Under the pieces are notes generated by a model. It saw only the letters and a list, made by a program, of their open reading frames with translations, was not told the origin of the DNA and did not search any database. Below are positions 38,841 through 47,424 of a stretch of DNA of 64,000 bases, piece after piece; within the stretch, counting starts at the first letter, position 1, and each line of letters starts with the position of its first letter. Source of the DNA: Streptomyces odontomachi (GTDB lineage Bacteria > Actinomycetota > Actinomycetes > Streptomycetales > Streptomycetaceae); the NCBI RefSeq assembly GCF_024435355.1, contig NZ_JAMJWG010000001.1:124001-188000 (forward strand), read 5' to 3'. Both the position numbers and the translations under genes were made by a program.

Positions 38841-39695
38841 ATGCTGACTTTGGTGACCGGTACGACGGGACAGGTCGGACGCCGCTTCGTGCCGAGGCTG
38901 CTGGTACAGCGGCAGCCGGGCGAGCAGGTGCGGGTCCTGGTGCGGGACGCGGCGCGTGGCGAGCGCTTCGCGGAGCTGGGCGCCCAGGTCGCCGTAGGAG
39001 ACATGCGCGATGAGGAGACACTCGGCAAGGCGCTCGTCGGCGTGGACGCCGTCGTGAACGTCGCCGCCGCCTTCCGCGGGGTGCCGGACGAGGAGGCGTG
39101 GGCCGTCAACCGGGATGCCGCGGTGGCCCTGGGCCGCGCCGCGCAGGCCTCCGGCGTGGAGCGGTTCGTGCAGGTCAGCACGAACAATGTGTACGGCGTC
39201 GGACGGGGCCGCCCGCTGACCGAGGAGGACGAGAGCCGACCGGGCGGAGAGATGTGGGGCGCCTACCCCGAGTCCAAGGCCGAGGCCGAGCGCGAACTGC
39301 TCGCGCTGGAGGGCCTGGACGTACGCATCGGGCGGCTCCCCTTCGTCTACGGTGAGGGCGACCCGCACCTCGCCAACTCCTTGCACTGGGCCGCTGGTTG
39401 GGCGCCGCACCAGCGCCTTCAGATGGCTCACCACGCGGACGTCGCCCAGGGCCTGATGCGCCTGCTGTACGCGCCGGGCATCGCCGGCCGGATCTACAAC
39501 ATCGCCGATGACGCCCCCGTCACGACGGTCGAGCTGTACCAGCTCAACGGTGTCGAGGTGCCCGCCGGGCTCCACGAGCTCACGGACCCCGACCCGTGGT
39601 TCGGGATCACGTCCAACCAGCGGATCCGCCGGGAGCTGGGCTTCCGGCCCATCTACCCGAGCGTCTGGACGGCCCGGGACGCCGGAGCCCTGTGA
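38841..39695 (+). CDS. NAD-dependent epimerase/dehydratase-family oxidoreductase (atypical SDR)
   Basis: A 284-residue extended SDR. It starts with the dinucleotide-binding motif LVTGTTGQVGRR, has VNVAAAF, the Ser/Tyr/Lys triad in VQVSTNNVYG and YPESKAEAE, and the GRLPFVYGEGDPHLANS segment. It most resembles UDP-sugar epimerases and other NAD(P)-binding dehydratases. Substrate unknown. AGGAG lies 7 bases ahead of ATG 38841. It is divergent from the MmyB-type regulator, which probably controls it. Confidence 0.87.
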   Translation: MLTLVTGTTGQVGRRFVPRLLVQRQPGEQVRVLVRDAARGERFAELGAQVAVGDMRDEETLGKALVGVDAVVNVAAAFRGVPDEEAWAVNRDAAVALGRAAQASGVERFVQVSTNNVYGVGRGRPLTEEDESRPGGEMWGAYPESKAEAERELLALEGLDVRIGRLPFVYGEGDPHLANSLHWAAGWAPHQRLQMAHHADVAQGLMRLLYAPGIAGRIYNIADDAPVTTVELYQLNGVEVPAGLHELTDPDPWFGITSNQRIRRELGFRPIYPSVWTARDAGAL

Positions 39696-39764
39696 CGATC
39701 ACTGCGCAGGGTCAGTCCAGCCAGGAAGTCGCGCCATCTCGGGCCGGTTCCTACTGTCGATGGC

Positions 39765-40715
39765 ATGACTTCTGCCTCTCGTGATGAGTCCCGCCGCACC
39801 GTGACCGTCGCCGTCGCCCAAGCCGCCGCCCCGTTGTTCGACACCCCGGCCGCAATGGCCCGGGCCGAAGAACTCATCCGCGAGGCCGACCTCCGGGGAG
39901 CCGAAGTCGTCGTGCTCCCCGAGGCGTTTCTCGGGGGCTACCCGAAGGGACTGGACTTCGGCATCACGGTCGGCAGTCGCAACCCGGCCGGCCGTGATCT
40001 CTTCCGCCGCTACCACGCCGCGGCGATCCGGATCCCCGGCCCGGAGAGCGAAACCCTGGCCGCCCTCACCCGGGAGCTCGGATGCCACGCCGTGGTCGGC
40101 GCGGTCGAACGTCAGGGCGGCACCTTGTACTGCGTCGCGCTCTTCTTCGGCCCCGACGGTTATCTGGGCCTGCACCGCAAGTTGATGCCCACCGCCGCCG
40201 AGCGTTACCTGTGGGGGCAAGGGGACGGCTCCACCCTCCCCGTCATCGACACCGGGGCCGCCCGCATCGGCGCGGCCATCTGCTGGGAGAACTACATGCC
40301 GCTGTTCCGCACCGCGATGTATGCCAAGGGCGTGGATCTGTGGTGCGCACCGACCGTCGACGACCGCGACGCCTGGCAGGCCACGATGCGGCACATCGCC
40401 CTGGAAGGCCGCTGTTTTGTCCTCAGCGCCAACCAGTACCTGCGGCGCGACGCCCTGCCGGCCGACCTCCACCCCGTCCAGGGCGACGACCCGGACACGG
40501 TCCTGATAGGCGGCGGCTCCGTCATCGTCTCCCCGCTCGGCGAGGTCCTGGCGGGGCCGCTGCGCGACGGCGAGGGCATCCTGACCGCGGAACTGGACCT
40601 CGACGACCTCGCCCGCGCACGCTTCGACCTTGACACCACGGGCCACTACGCCCGCCCCGACGTCTTCACCCTCCGTGTCGATGAGTCCCCCCATCCCACC
40701 GTCACCGCCATGTGA
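39765..40715 (+). CDS. nitrilase-superfamily amidohydrolase (nitrilase branch)
   Basis: A 316-residue protein with the full catalytic set: Glu53 in VVLPEAFLGGYPKG, Lys139 in HRKLMPTAAER and Cys173 in AICWENYMPL. The block FGITVGSRNPAGRDLFRRYHAAAI and the CWENYMPL elbow are typical of branch 1 nitrilases (nitrile to acid). TACTGT (39752-39757) ends 7 bases before the ATG and there is no Shine-Dalgarno sequence, so the message is probably leaderless. Stand-alone gene; substrate unknown. Confidence 0.9.
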   Translation: MTSASRDESRRTVTVAVAQAAAPLFDTPAAMARAEELIREADLRGAEVVVLPEAFLGGYPKGLDFGITVGSRNPAGRDLFRRYHAAAIRIPGPESETLAALTRELGCHAVVGAVERQGGTLYCVALFFGPDGYLGLHRKLMPTAAERYLWGQGDGSTLPVIDTGAARIGAAICWENYMPLFRTAMYAKGVDLWCAPTVDDRDAWQATMRHIALEGRCFVLSANQYLRRDALPADLHPVQGDDPDTVLIGGGSVIVSPLGEVLAGPLRDGEGILTAELDLDDLARARFDLDTTGHYARPDVFTLRVDESPHPTVTAM

Positions 40716-41019
40716 CCGGCCATCGGCGGAGCCGCGATGGGCCCGCTCTCCCTACACCCTGCCGCACGCGGCCCACTTCGCCGGCTGGCCCGCCGCACGA
40801 AGGGAAAGTCCACCAACGTCTACGGATCGGTGGGGAACCAAGCTGAGCGGGCCGGGCGGCGCTCGCGACGAGGCCGCGCGGCGGTTCAGGCCACGAGCAG
40901 GCGGGCCCGACTCCGCCGCGTCGAACGCGAGCGGGTCCCGGTTGCGCTCGGCCCACCGGCCGAGTCGAAGTCGGCGCGCAGGCTCTTGACCGCCCGGCGC
41001 GGGGACATGCGCCGTGGGC
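40716..41019 (+). other. 304-base intergenic region without a supported gene
   Basis: It separates the nitrilase gene from the convergent small-protein gene. No recognisable product in any frame and no clear terminator hairpin. Confidence 0.4.
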
Positions 41020-41556
41020 TCACCAGCGGTTCAGCGCGGCCCGGGTCACCGCGATGGCGTCGCCGCCGCGCGCGAGGGCGTCCGTGGCCTGGCGCAGCAG
41101 AGCCGCGGTGAGCGTGAACGCGGCCTCGCTGGAGGCGAGGGCGTCGAAGCCCGAGCGATCCACCCGCAGCACCCCCGGCGGCAGCGGCGGGTCCGCGCCC
41201 GTGCCCGCCAGGGCGTCGAGCACGGCGGGGGCGAAGTCCGACGGCAACCCTGCGAGCAGGGGCGTACCCAGTTCGCTGCGGCAGGTTCCGGGCTCGCCGA
41301 GTTCCCAGGGGGTGCCGTGGCGGACTTCGAACACGGTGCCGGTGCCCGGCGCACCGGGGACGAAGACCGCGCCGAGCAGGGCCCGCATCGTCATCCCGCC
41401 GTAGGACCTGCGCACTTCCAGGACAGTGCGGGCAGGCCGCCCGCGCCGGTCGGAGCCGGGCCGCTCACGCCGTGCGGTGTGCGGGCCGGCGAACACGGCC
41501 GAGTTCTCCTCGGGGCGGATCGCGGCACGCCGCCCGCCCAGCCTGCTGACGATCAT
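41020..41556 (-). CDS. small protein resembling EF-G domain IV, coupled to the deaminase-like gene
   Basis: A 178-residue protein I do not recognise by name. The first 60 residues are basic and polar; the rest reads FEVRHGTPWELGEPG, LLAGLPSDFAPAVLDALAG, LPPGVLRVDRSGFDALASSEAAFTLTAALL, an order of motifs that recalls domain IV of elongation factor G (IP-x-E-x-x-PAV... then V-D-S-S-E-x-A-F). No GTPase domain is present. The ATG overlaps the stop of the large upstream gene (ATGA), so the two are made together. Possible roles: partner, immunity protein or ribosome-mimic; all are inference, and the EF-G likeness is by eye. Confidence 0.6.
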   Translation of the reverse strand: MIVSRLGGRRAAIRPEENSAVFAGPHTARRERPGSDRRGRPARTVLEVRRSYGGMTMRALLGAVFVPGAPGTGTVFEVRHGTPWELGEPGTCRSELGTPLLAGLPSDFAPAVLDALAGTGADPPLPPGVLRVDRSGFDALASSEAAFTLTAALLRQATDALARGGDAIAVTRAALNRW

Positions 41557-44477
41557 CGCGGGTCCATTCCCCAGGCGCGGCGCCAGGCGTTGTTGAACAG
41601 GTCGGGGAACCGGTCGATCACATCGGGGCTGTAGTTGCGTGCCGCCGGATGGCTGCGCAGCGCCGCTTCGTACGCGTCCTCGGCACTCGCGCCGCCGTCC
41701 ATCAGCGCGCTCTCGGTGAGCTGGTGGCGCAGGAAGTTGACCTCGCCCTCCGCCAGCGGGCGCCCGGTGGTCAGGGCCCGGCGGATCGCGTCGACCATGG
41801 CGTCGTTGGGCCCGAAGCGGTCGAGTTCGGGGCGGGTCAGGTGGCGGACGACCCGGGTGAGGTGGTCGAGGGTGAAGTCTCCGGCCTGCGGCAGCGGTTC
41901 CGGGCGGGGCGCCGCCGGCTTCTTCCTCACCGGCTGCGGGTTCAGCGCGCCGACCGGGTGGACGACGTCCGCCGCTTGCGGCGTGGCCTGCGTCCGTCCC
42001 GGCCCGCGTCCCGCCGGCGTTTCCGGCCCGAGGCCGGGTAGCTTCCCGCGGGGCCCCGGCCACCGGCGCGACCCCATACGGCTGCGCGCCGGTCGGGAGC
42101 TGTGGCCGGACCGCCGGAACGGACTGCTCCGGCCGGCGGGGCCCACGGCGGTGAGCCTGTGTCGTCGCCAGAACACCAGGACCAGTACGAGCAGGACCAG
42201 TCCGGGGAGCAGCCGGATCACGGGGACGAAGGAGCCTGCAAAGACGCCGCGCTGCGAGGAGTCCGTGGCGAGCTGCTTCGGGGTGGGAGAGCCGAGCCAC
42301 ACCGTGTGGGAGCCGCCGTCCGTGGCCGGCTTGTCGAGCGACTGACCGACCATCTCCGCCAGTTGCGGGTAGTCCTTCGTGAAAGCGCTGTCGTCGACCT
42401 TCTTGAAGGGGACCTTGGTCAGGTCGACGCCGCCGTACACGTAGGTGCGGGTGTAGACCGTGTTGCCCTCGGTGGTCTTGCGGGTGACGTTGAACTCGCC
42501 CTTGGTGTATGAGTTGACGTAGTCGTGGAAGGTGTCGGTCGGCTTCCAGTTCGTCGCGGTCGTCCAGTCGTCGATGTTCCCCTTGCCGACGAGGTCGCCG
42601 TACGCCGTGTGCTTGTTGGCGCTCAGGTCGCGGTACCACTCGGCACCGATCCTTGCGAGGTACACCCGGCGCAGGTCGGCGTACTCGGGCGCGGTGTTGA
42701 TCGCGTGCTTCAGCTTGGGCAGCACCAGGCTGCGGAACAGCTTCTCGTTGTGCGACTGGGTCGCCTTGTCCTGCTTGGGGCACGACGCGGTGGCCGAGGA
42801 GCCGTGGAGTTCGAGGTACTGCGTCTCCATCTCGACGTTGAGGGGCGCGTCGAGGATGTAGAGCTTGTCCCCGTCCTGGTGCACCTTCGCGGGCTCGGGC
42901 ACGATCCATGTGCGGTACGACATGCAGTTGCCCGCCATCCCACCCCAGACCTGCTTGCCCAGCGCGGTGTCGGGGTGGATGAGCTTGCCGATGCTCTTCT
43001 TCATCTGGAGGTCGGCCTGGAGCATGACCCGCCCGGCGTCGGTGCGGCCCAGCTTGCTGTCCACGATGCGGTCGGGCTCGGTGGGGTTGAGGTTGACCCA
43101 GAACGCCGAGGGGTTGAGCTCCAGCCACGTGAAGAACGCGTCGGAGCTCAGGCTCGCCGCCGAGGCGCCCGTGGACGGGCGGTTGTCGCCGCGCAGCGGA
43201 TCGAGGCCGGCGCTGAAGGAGTACTGGAGGCCGCTGCCGTCACCGGGGTCCGCGAGGTAGCGCAGCTCCAGGGTGGAGAAGTCGATGCCGCCGTTGGAGA
43301 GGCCGGGGCGGGTGAGCGCGGGGCCGAGGCCGGTGGACTTCGCGGCGCCCCCCGACTCGTCGTCCTCCCCGCCGCAGGGCCCGGCGGCCCTGATCGTGGC
43401 GGCCGCGGGCACCAGGTCGAGCGGCGAGGCCCCGCCACCGGCGGCACCGGGCTCTGGCAGGGCGCCGGCGCCGTGGCAGGGGGACTGCGATGGAGCGACG
43501 AAGAGCCGCTTCGGCATGTTGTCGGGAAGCTTGTCCATCTCCGCCCGCACACCGCTGAGATCGGTCGACAGCCGGTCGAGTGCGTTGCCGTTGCGGGTGT
43601 CGCGGATCGCGTCGAACTTCCGCTCGATCTTCCCCTGGGCGACGTCCTCGGATTCGCCCTTCGCGGCGGCCTTCTTGCGGGCGGCCTCGATCTGCTGCTG
43701 CTCCTGCTCGATCTCCGCGGCGTTGAGGTCGTACGCGCGCCCGAAGACCAGTGGCGTCTCCGGGTGGTACAGCGGGGCGCAGACGCCGCACTGCTGGCGT
43801 TCCGACCCCGCCAAGGCGATCGCCTGCCACGGGATGCCGAGCTCGTCGAGCAGTACTTGGATCGACGGCTCGGAGTGCGTCCCCTTGGAGCGGTCCTCCC
43901 CCTGCCGCTTCGCGGGGGTGTTCAGCGCTGCGAGGGTCAGCAGGTGCTTGTAGCCGGCGTTCCGCAGCTGATCGACCAGTTCGGGCGGCAGAAACTCCTT
44001 CAGCTGGTCGAGCGGGGCGACGGACGCGGCCCACGCCGCCGTGTGGCCGTAGTTCGCCTGGTAGGAGCTCAGCTTGGCCAGTTGCTCGGGTGTCAGCAGC
44101 AAGGGATTGAGGAAGACGACGGCACCGTTGCGGCTGTGCGAGAAGGCCGAATCCCTGTCGTCCTTGAGGTTCTCGTACAGGGCCATCCTGAGGTTCTCCA
44201 CCGGCAGGAGCGGCGGACTCAGCAGGGGGTTGGGGTAGGTCTTGGAGAGATCGGTGCCCTCTGCGGCGGGAGGACGCGGCTTCTTCGCCGGGCTCTCGGT
44301 CGGCTTCGGACTCGAACTCGCCGCAGGGGACGCCTTGCCGTCCGCCACTCCCTGTGGTGCCACGCCGACGGTCGTCACCAGGGCCAGCAGCACCCCCGCG
44401 CACGCACGCGTCCACGTCCGCGCAGCGGAGACCGCCTGCCCCTGACTGCTTTCCCCCGGTAACCGCACTCTGTTCAC
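41553..44477 (-). CDS. large exported membrane protein with deaminase-like HxE...CxxC motif
   Basis: A 974-residue protein. Signal peptide about 15-46 (ACAGVLLALVTTVGVAPQGVA). A deaminase-like module around 195-245 has GTHSEPSIQVLLDELG (H201-x-E203) and SERQQCGVCAPLY (C230-x2-C233): the zinc and proton-shuttle spacing of the cytidine-deaminase superfamily. A coiled, Gln/Glu-rich segment follows (250-290), then a conserved middle domain (about 395-730) with FWVNLNPTEPDRIVD and YVYGGVDLTKVPF, one transmembrane helix (about 749-770), and a cytoplasmic tail ending in a block with EGEVNFLRHQLTESALMD and NYSPDVIDRFPDLFNNAW, which recalls tails of polymorphic toxins. Leu6 is a TTA codon. Start GTG 44477 chosen for the signal peptide. 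Function unknown; toxin-like or nucleotide-modifying role is inference. Confidence 0.65.
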   Translation of the reverse strand: MNRVRLPGESSQGQAVSAARTWTRACAGVLLALVTTVGVAPQGVADGKASPAASSSPKPTESPAKKPRPPAAEGTDLSKTYPNPLLSPPLLPVENLRMALYENLKDDRDSAFSHSRNGAVVFLNPLLLTPEQLAKLSSYQANYGHTAAWAASVAPLDQLKEFLPPELVDQLRNAGYKHLLTLAALNTPAKRQGEDRSKGTHSEPSIQVLLDELGIPWQAIALAGSERQQCGVCAPLYHPETPLVFGRAYDLNAAEIEQEQQQIEAARKKAAAKGESEDVAQGKIERKFDAIRDTRNGNALDRLSTDLSGVRAEMDKLPDNMPKRLFVAPSQSPCHGAGALPEPGAAGGGASPLDLVPAAATIRAAGPCGGEDDESGGAAKSTGLGPALTRPGLSNGGIDFSTLELRYLADPGDGSGLQYSFSAGLDPLRGDNRPSTGASAASLSSDAFFTWLELNPSAFWVNLNPTEPDRIVDSKLGRTDAGRVMLQADLQMKKSIGKLIHPDTALGKQVWGGMAGNCMSYRTWIVPEPAKVHQDGDKLYILDAPLNVEMETQYLELHGSSATASCPKQDKATQSHNEKLFRSLVLPKLKHAINTAPEYADLRRVYLARIGAEWYRDLSANKHTAYGDLVGKGNIDDWTTATNWKPTDTFHDYVNSYTKGEFNVTRKTTEGNTVYTRTYVYGGVDLTKVPFKKVDDSAFTKDYPQLAEMVGQSLDKPATDGGSHTVWLGSPTPKQLATDSSQRGVFAGSFVPVIRLLPGLVLLVLVLVFWRRHRLTAVGPAGRSSPFRRSGHSSRPARSRMGSRRWPGPRGKLPGLGPETPAGRGPGRTQATPQAADVVHPVGALNPQPVRKKPAAPRPEPLPQAGDFTLDHLTRVVRHLTRPELDRFGPNDAMVDAIRRALTTGRPLAEGEVNFLRHQLTESALMDGGASAEDAYEAALRSHPAARNYSPDVIDRFPDLFNNAWRRAWGMDPR

Positions 44478-44857
44478 ACCGACTCGCCCCCCGTGCCGAT
44501 GGCCCGCCGCACGCCCCACCGCCGCAAGGCCCGTGTGTAACGGCACCCGCAGCGTGCCTGGTCGCGACTCGCCGCGACCAGTGTCCCGCTCGCGCAACAC
44601 CCCCACAAGTCGGGCAGCGATAGGCGACGCCGCCCTTGTTGCCCTTGGCCTCGGCGGCGCGCATCTGCCGTTGACGAGGTTCTGCCGGGCGGTCGAGACC
44701 CTCTTGTGGACCAGTCGCCACCGAGGGGTCCCTTCCGTACGGAGAGTCGGACCCTACGTGTCCTCGAACTCTGTCGTCGATAATCATCTGACTTGCCGTG
44801 CCGAGCGGAGCACGATGGACCCGGTCTCGCATTGTCAATCCAATTGAGGTGCATGTG
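44478..44857 (-). other. 380-base intergenic region between divergent genes
   Basis: The reading frame of the large gene stays open upstream to 44606 but without signal-peptide-like or conserved sequence. No other gene is supported. It presumably holds promoters of the large gene and the divergent esterase gene. Confidence 0.4.
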
Positions 44858-45550
44858 ATGCACAAGCTCCGATGCGTCACCCCGGCCACGCGTGAGCACG
44901 AGCTGGTCGACGGCGACCCCACCCCGGCTGACGTCCTGCGATACCTCCTCCATCTGCCGGAGGACTACCACTCCGATTCCGAGCGCAGATGGCCGCTCGT
45001 GCTGTTCTTGCACGGCGCCGGCCAACGCGGCTCCGATCTGGACTCGGTGACGGACCAAGGCATCCCGAAGCTGGCGGAGGCCGGCCACGAGTTCCCCTTC
45101 GTGATCGCCACCCCGCAGTGCCCCGAATCCAGCCAATGGGTCACCGAGGTGACCACGCTCGCCGGGCTCCTGGACGACGTCGCCGCCGACTGCCGCATCG
45201 ACCCGTCCCGCATCTACGCCACCGGTTTGAGCATGGGCGGCTTCGGCACCTGGAGCCTGGCCATCCGCTACCCCGAGCGCTTCGCCGCCATCGCCCCGAT
45301 CTGCGGAGGCTTGTGGAATCAAGGCGTCGACCCCATTCGTCACCTGCCGGTGTGGACGTTTCACGGCGAGGAGGACAAGACCGTCCCGATCGAGTTCACC
45401 GAGGAGATCGTGGCAGGCCTTGAGGCTCTCGGCGCAGACGTGCGCTTCACCCGGTACCCGGGTGTCGAACACGACTCCTGGACCCGGGCCTATGACAATC
45501 CCGATCTCTACGCCTGGCTCCTCGCCCATCGCCGCCCCCAGACTGACTGA
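44858..45550 (+). CDS. phospholipase/carboxylesterase-like alpha/beta hydrolase
   Basis: A 230-residue hydrolase. LVLFLHGAGQRGSD is the oxyanion region, YATGLSMGGFGTWSLA carries the nucleophile Ser (G-L-S-M-G-G), and WTFHGEEDKTVPIEF (Asp) and YPGVEHDSWTRAYDN (His) complete the triad. The pattern is that of PHB-depolymerase/feruloyl-esterase-like and dienelactone-type esterases; no signal peptide is evident. Start ATG 44858 has GAGG 8 bases ahead. Substrate unknown. Confidence 0.85.
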   Translation: MHKLRCVTPATREHELVDGDPTPADVLRYLLHLPEDYHSDSERRWPLVLFLHGAGQRGSDLDSVTDQGIPKLAEAGHEFPFVIATPQCPESSQWVTEVTTLAGLLDDVAADCRIDPSRIYATGLSMGGFGTWSLAIRYPERFAAIAPICGGLWNQGVDPIRHLPVWTFHGEEDKTVPIEFTEEIVAGLEALGADVRFTRYPGVEHDSWTRAYDNPDLYAWLLAHRRPQTD

Positions 45551-45563
45551 TCGTTTCAGAATG
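45547..45563 (+). repeat. 17-bp direct repeat, left copy
   Basis: CTGATCGTTTCAGAATG overlaps the esterase stop codon. The right copy at 46034-46050 matches at 15 of 17 positions. The two flank the DUF6896-like gene. Confidence 0.5.
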
Positions 45564-46037
45564 CCGTCCTGCGGAGACGACGGTGGGCCCCCTGGAACGA
45601 TCCCTTCGGCCACGGGCTCAGGGGGGTGGCGCCGTGCGGAACGGTCGAGGGCTGCACGGGACCTCGTGCTCGGTTATGTCAGCGATCTGAGAGCGGTTGA
45701 CGAGGCCATGAGGGTGGCAATCCCCTCACTTGAGCGACTGGCAGATGTCCTCGGCCTGGTCCGTTCGCGCCAGATCAACGGGAGCGGGCACGTCGGCACC
45801 TACTCCTACTCGGTTCATGGGGCAGGATGCCGCTTCGTGTTCGGCAACGGCACCGAGGTCGATGTGGACTTCGCAGCCGACGGAAGCGAAGTCTTCGACC
45901 TCTGGCGGCTGCGCTGGTACGGGGTGAGCCTGCCGAAGCCGCTTGACGTCACGGATCAGGACCTGCGGGCCGCAGTGCGGTCGCTGCAACCGCTTCTGAC
46001 CGAGGTGCGGCCGGGGTGGTTCAGCGTAGTCAACTGA
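45561..46037 (+). CDS. DUF6896-like protein
   Basis: A product of about 158 residues from ATG 45561; GTG 45665 is another possible start and neither has a good ribosome-binding site. The conserved part is GSGHVGTYSYSVHGAGCRFVFG, VDVDFAADGSEVFDLWRLRWYG, and a C-terminal helix pair, matching what I recall of DUF6896. This family is found scattered near secreted toxins and transporters and is often annotated as an immunity-like protein, but its function is not known. The gene is flanked by near-identical 17-bp repeats that overlap its own and the upstream stop codon, hinting at insertion. Confidence 0.6.
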   Translation: MPSCGDDGGPPGTIPSATGSGGWRRAERSRAARDLVLGYVSDLRAVDEAMRVAIPSLERLADVLGLVRSRQINGSGHVGTYSYSVHGAGCRFVFGNGTEVDVDFAADGSEVFDLWRLRWYGVSLPKPLDVTDQDLRAAVRSLQPLLTEVRPGWFSVVN

Positions 46038-46050
46038 TCGCTTCAGGATG
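46034..46050 (+). repeat. 17-bp direct repeat, right copy
   Basis: CTGATCGCTTCAGGATG, overlapping the stop codon of the DUF6896-like gene; see the left copy at 45547. Confidence 0.5.
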
Positions 46051-46162
46051 AGGTTCGCACGCGGCGCAGGCGTGCTCATCCGTCAGGCGTTCCCCGGCAG
46101 ATCAGACGGGATCGAACTCGTGCGCTGGTTCCCCGAGGCCGCCCGGACGATCGACACTTACC

Positions 46163-46441
46163 CGAGGTTCTGGGCTCTGCCCTCGCTGCCTCCTCGGCCC
46201 GCCGGGCGGCCTGACGGAGCCGTTCCTTGCCGCGGAGGAACTCGTCGTCCGTCAGGTTTCGCATGGTGGTATCGGCCTGGCGGAGGGTGTCCACCCGGGC
46301 CAGGAACTCGGCGAGGCTGGTCGCGGCGGCCTGTGGGACCCGTTCAAGTGCTTCCTGGCGGAATCCGGAGGCTGCGAACGCCCCGCAGGTCTGCTCGATT
46401 GATTGGCCCATGAAATCAGCTTTGAAATGACCCAAAATCAC
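46163..46441 (-). pseudogene. C-terminal remnant of a SAM-dependent methyltransferase
   Basis: Minus-strand codons encode GQSIEQTCGAFAASGFRQEAL, RVPQAAATSLAEFLARVDTL and RQADTTMRNLTDDEFLRGKERL, the usual end of an actinobacterial class I methyltransferase. The SAM-binding N-terminal half is missing and the last residues of the family are replaced by unrelated sequence. No partner half is nearby. Confidence 0.55.
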
Positions 46442-46729
46442 GGCCTATTCGGCCGTAAGGTCGACGTCATGACCACGCAAGGCCGCAAGCGTCTTATCGA
46501 ACTGACGTCACCCACGTCATCGTGTTGAAGGCTGCGGCCAGCGCGTGGGTCCCAGCCGTCGAACGGGACAGTGAGGTCCATGACGGCGCTTGGGTCCTCG
46601 ACGGTGACTGCCTCGAGGGCGGCCCAAGGCGTTCGGTGAAGAAATTGCCTGTTTGCATCGGCAGGATTCGAACGTAATCAACTTGAAAACGGCTTCTCGC
46701 GGCCGTTTGAATCGCAAAGGGGTAAAAGC
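46442..46729 (+). other. 288-base region with a short coding-like stretch
   Basis: On the plus strand about 50 codons before the small secreted gene read as a plausible protein piece (THVIVLKAAASAWVPAVERD, DGAWVLDGDCLEGG) that ends at a TAA near 46678, without a start codon or ribosome-binding site. It may be a gene remnant; I do not recognise it. Confidence 0.3.
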
Positions 46730-47149
46730 ATGCTCAAGAAGAGCTACATTGCTCGCGCGGCCGGACTCGTACTGGTTTCCGGAGTCCTCGTTCTCGCGAC
46801 TGCCGGTTCTTCGAGCGCGGCTACGACACGAACGGCAAGTTGTTCCACATCTGGAGCAAGCGGCTACTCCAAGACCGCCTGGACTGGTGATCCTTATGAC
46901 GAGTTGTCCGTGACTCTCAGCGTCACGGACACCGTCGCCAACGATCACCATGTCCAGATCAGATACCTGACCCAGCAGGACAGCGGTTCGACGCGCTACT
47001 GGCCCTGGCACAGCAACACCAGCGGTGAAGGCAAGACCGTCGTATGGAACACGACAGCGAAATCCGATTACGGCATCTGGGGTTTCGGTGTCGAAGTTGC
47101 CCAATTCGAAGGTGACACCTTGATGAACTCCTGTGTTGACTGGGGGTAA
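46730..47149 (+). CDS. small secreted protein of unknown function
   Basis: A 139-residue protein with a clear Sec signal peptide: KK near the start, a hydrophobic core (AAGLVLVSGVLVLATAG) and a likely cleavage after SSA, about residue 30. The mature part of about 108 residues is rich in Thr, Ser, Trp and Tyr with two cysteines (about 38 and 135), probably joined in a disulphide, and looks beta-strand-rich. Base composition is less GC-rich than in the neighbours, which could mean recent transfer. AAAGGGG precedes the ATG at a good distance. I do not recognise the family; a small secreted inhibitor, adhesin or toxin would fit. Confidence 0.75.
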   Translation: MLKKSYIARAAGLVLVSGVLVLATAGSSSAATTRTASCSTSGASGYSKTAWTGDPYDELSVTLSVTDTVANDHHVQIRYLTQQDSGSTRYWPWHSNTSGEGKTVVWNTTAKSDYGIWGFGVEVAQFEGDTLMNSCVDWG

Positions 47150-47150
47150 T

Positions 47151-47182
47151 CCAAGGGCCCCCGGCCGACTGGCCGCTCTTGG
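47151..47182 (+). terminator. imperfect hairpin terminator after the secreted-protein gene
   Basis: CCAAG...CGGCC pairs with GGCCG...CTTGG around a 4-base loop, starting 2 bases behind the stop codon. The stem has an internal bulge, so strength is uncertain. Confidence 0.5.
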
Positions 47183-47424
47183 GGCCAGAACGTGAACATG
47201 ATGGTGCGCTTCTCATCACGAGCCAGGTCAGGCGGTGGTCGGCTTTATGGCCGATCCTATGGGCTCGGAAAGTCGTCGCTGTAGTCAAGCGGTGTAGGGG
47301 TACTCAAAAACGCTTGAAACAGAGGCGCGGCATCGCCACTCGCCACGAAGCGACCGCCCAGAACCACCACGCGGCCGTCACCCGCCCATCCTGCTGATGT
47401 CGGCCTGACAATCGACGACACCAC

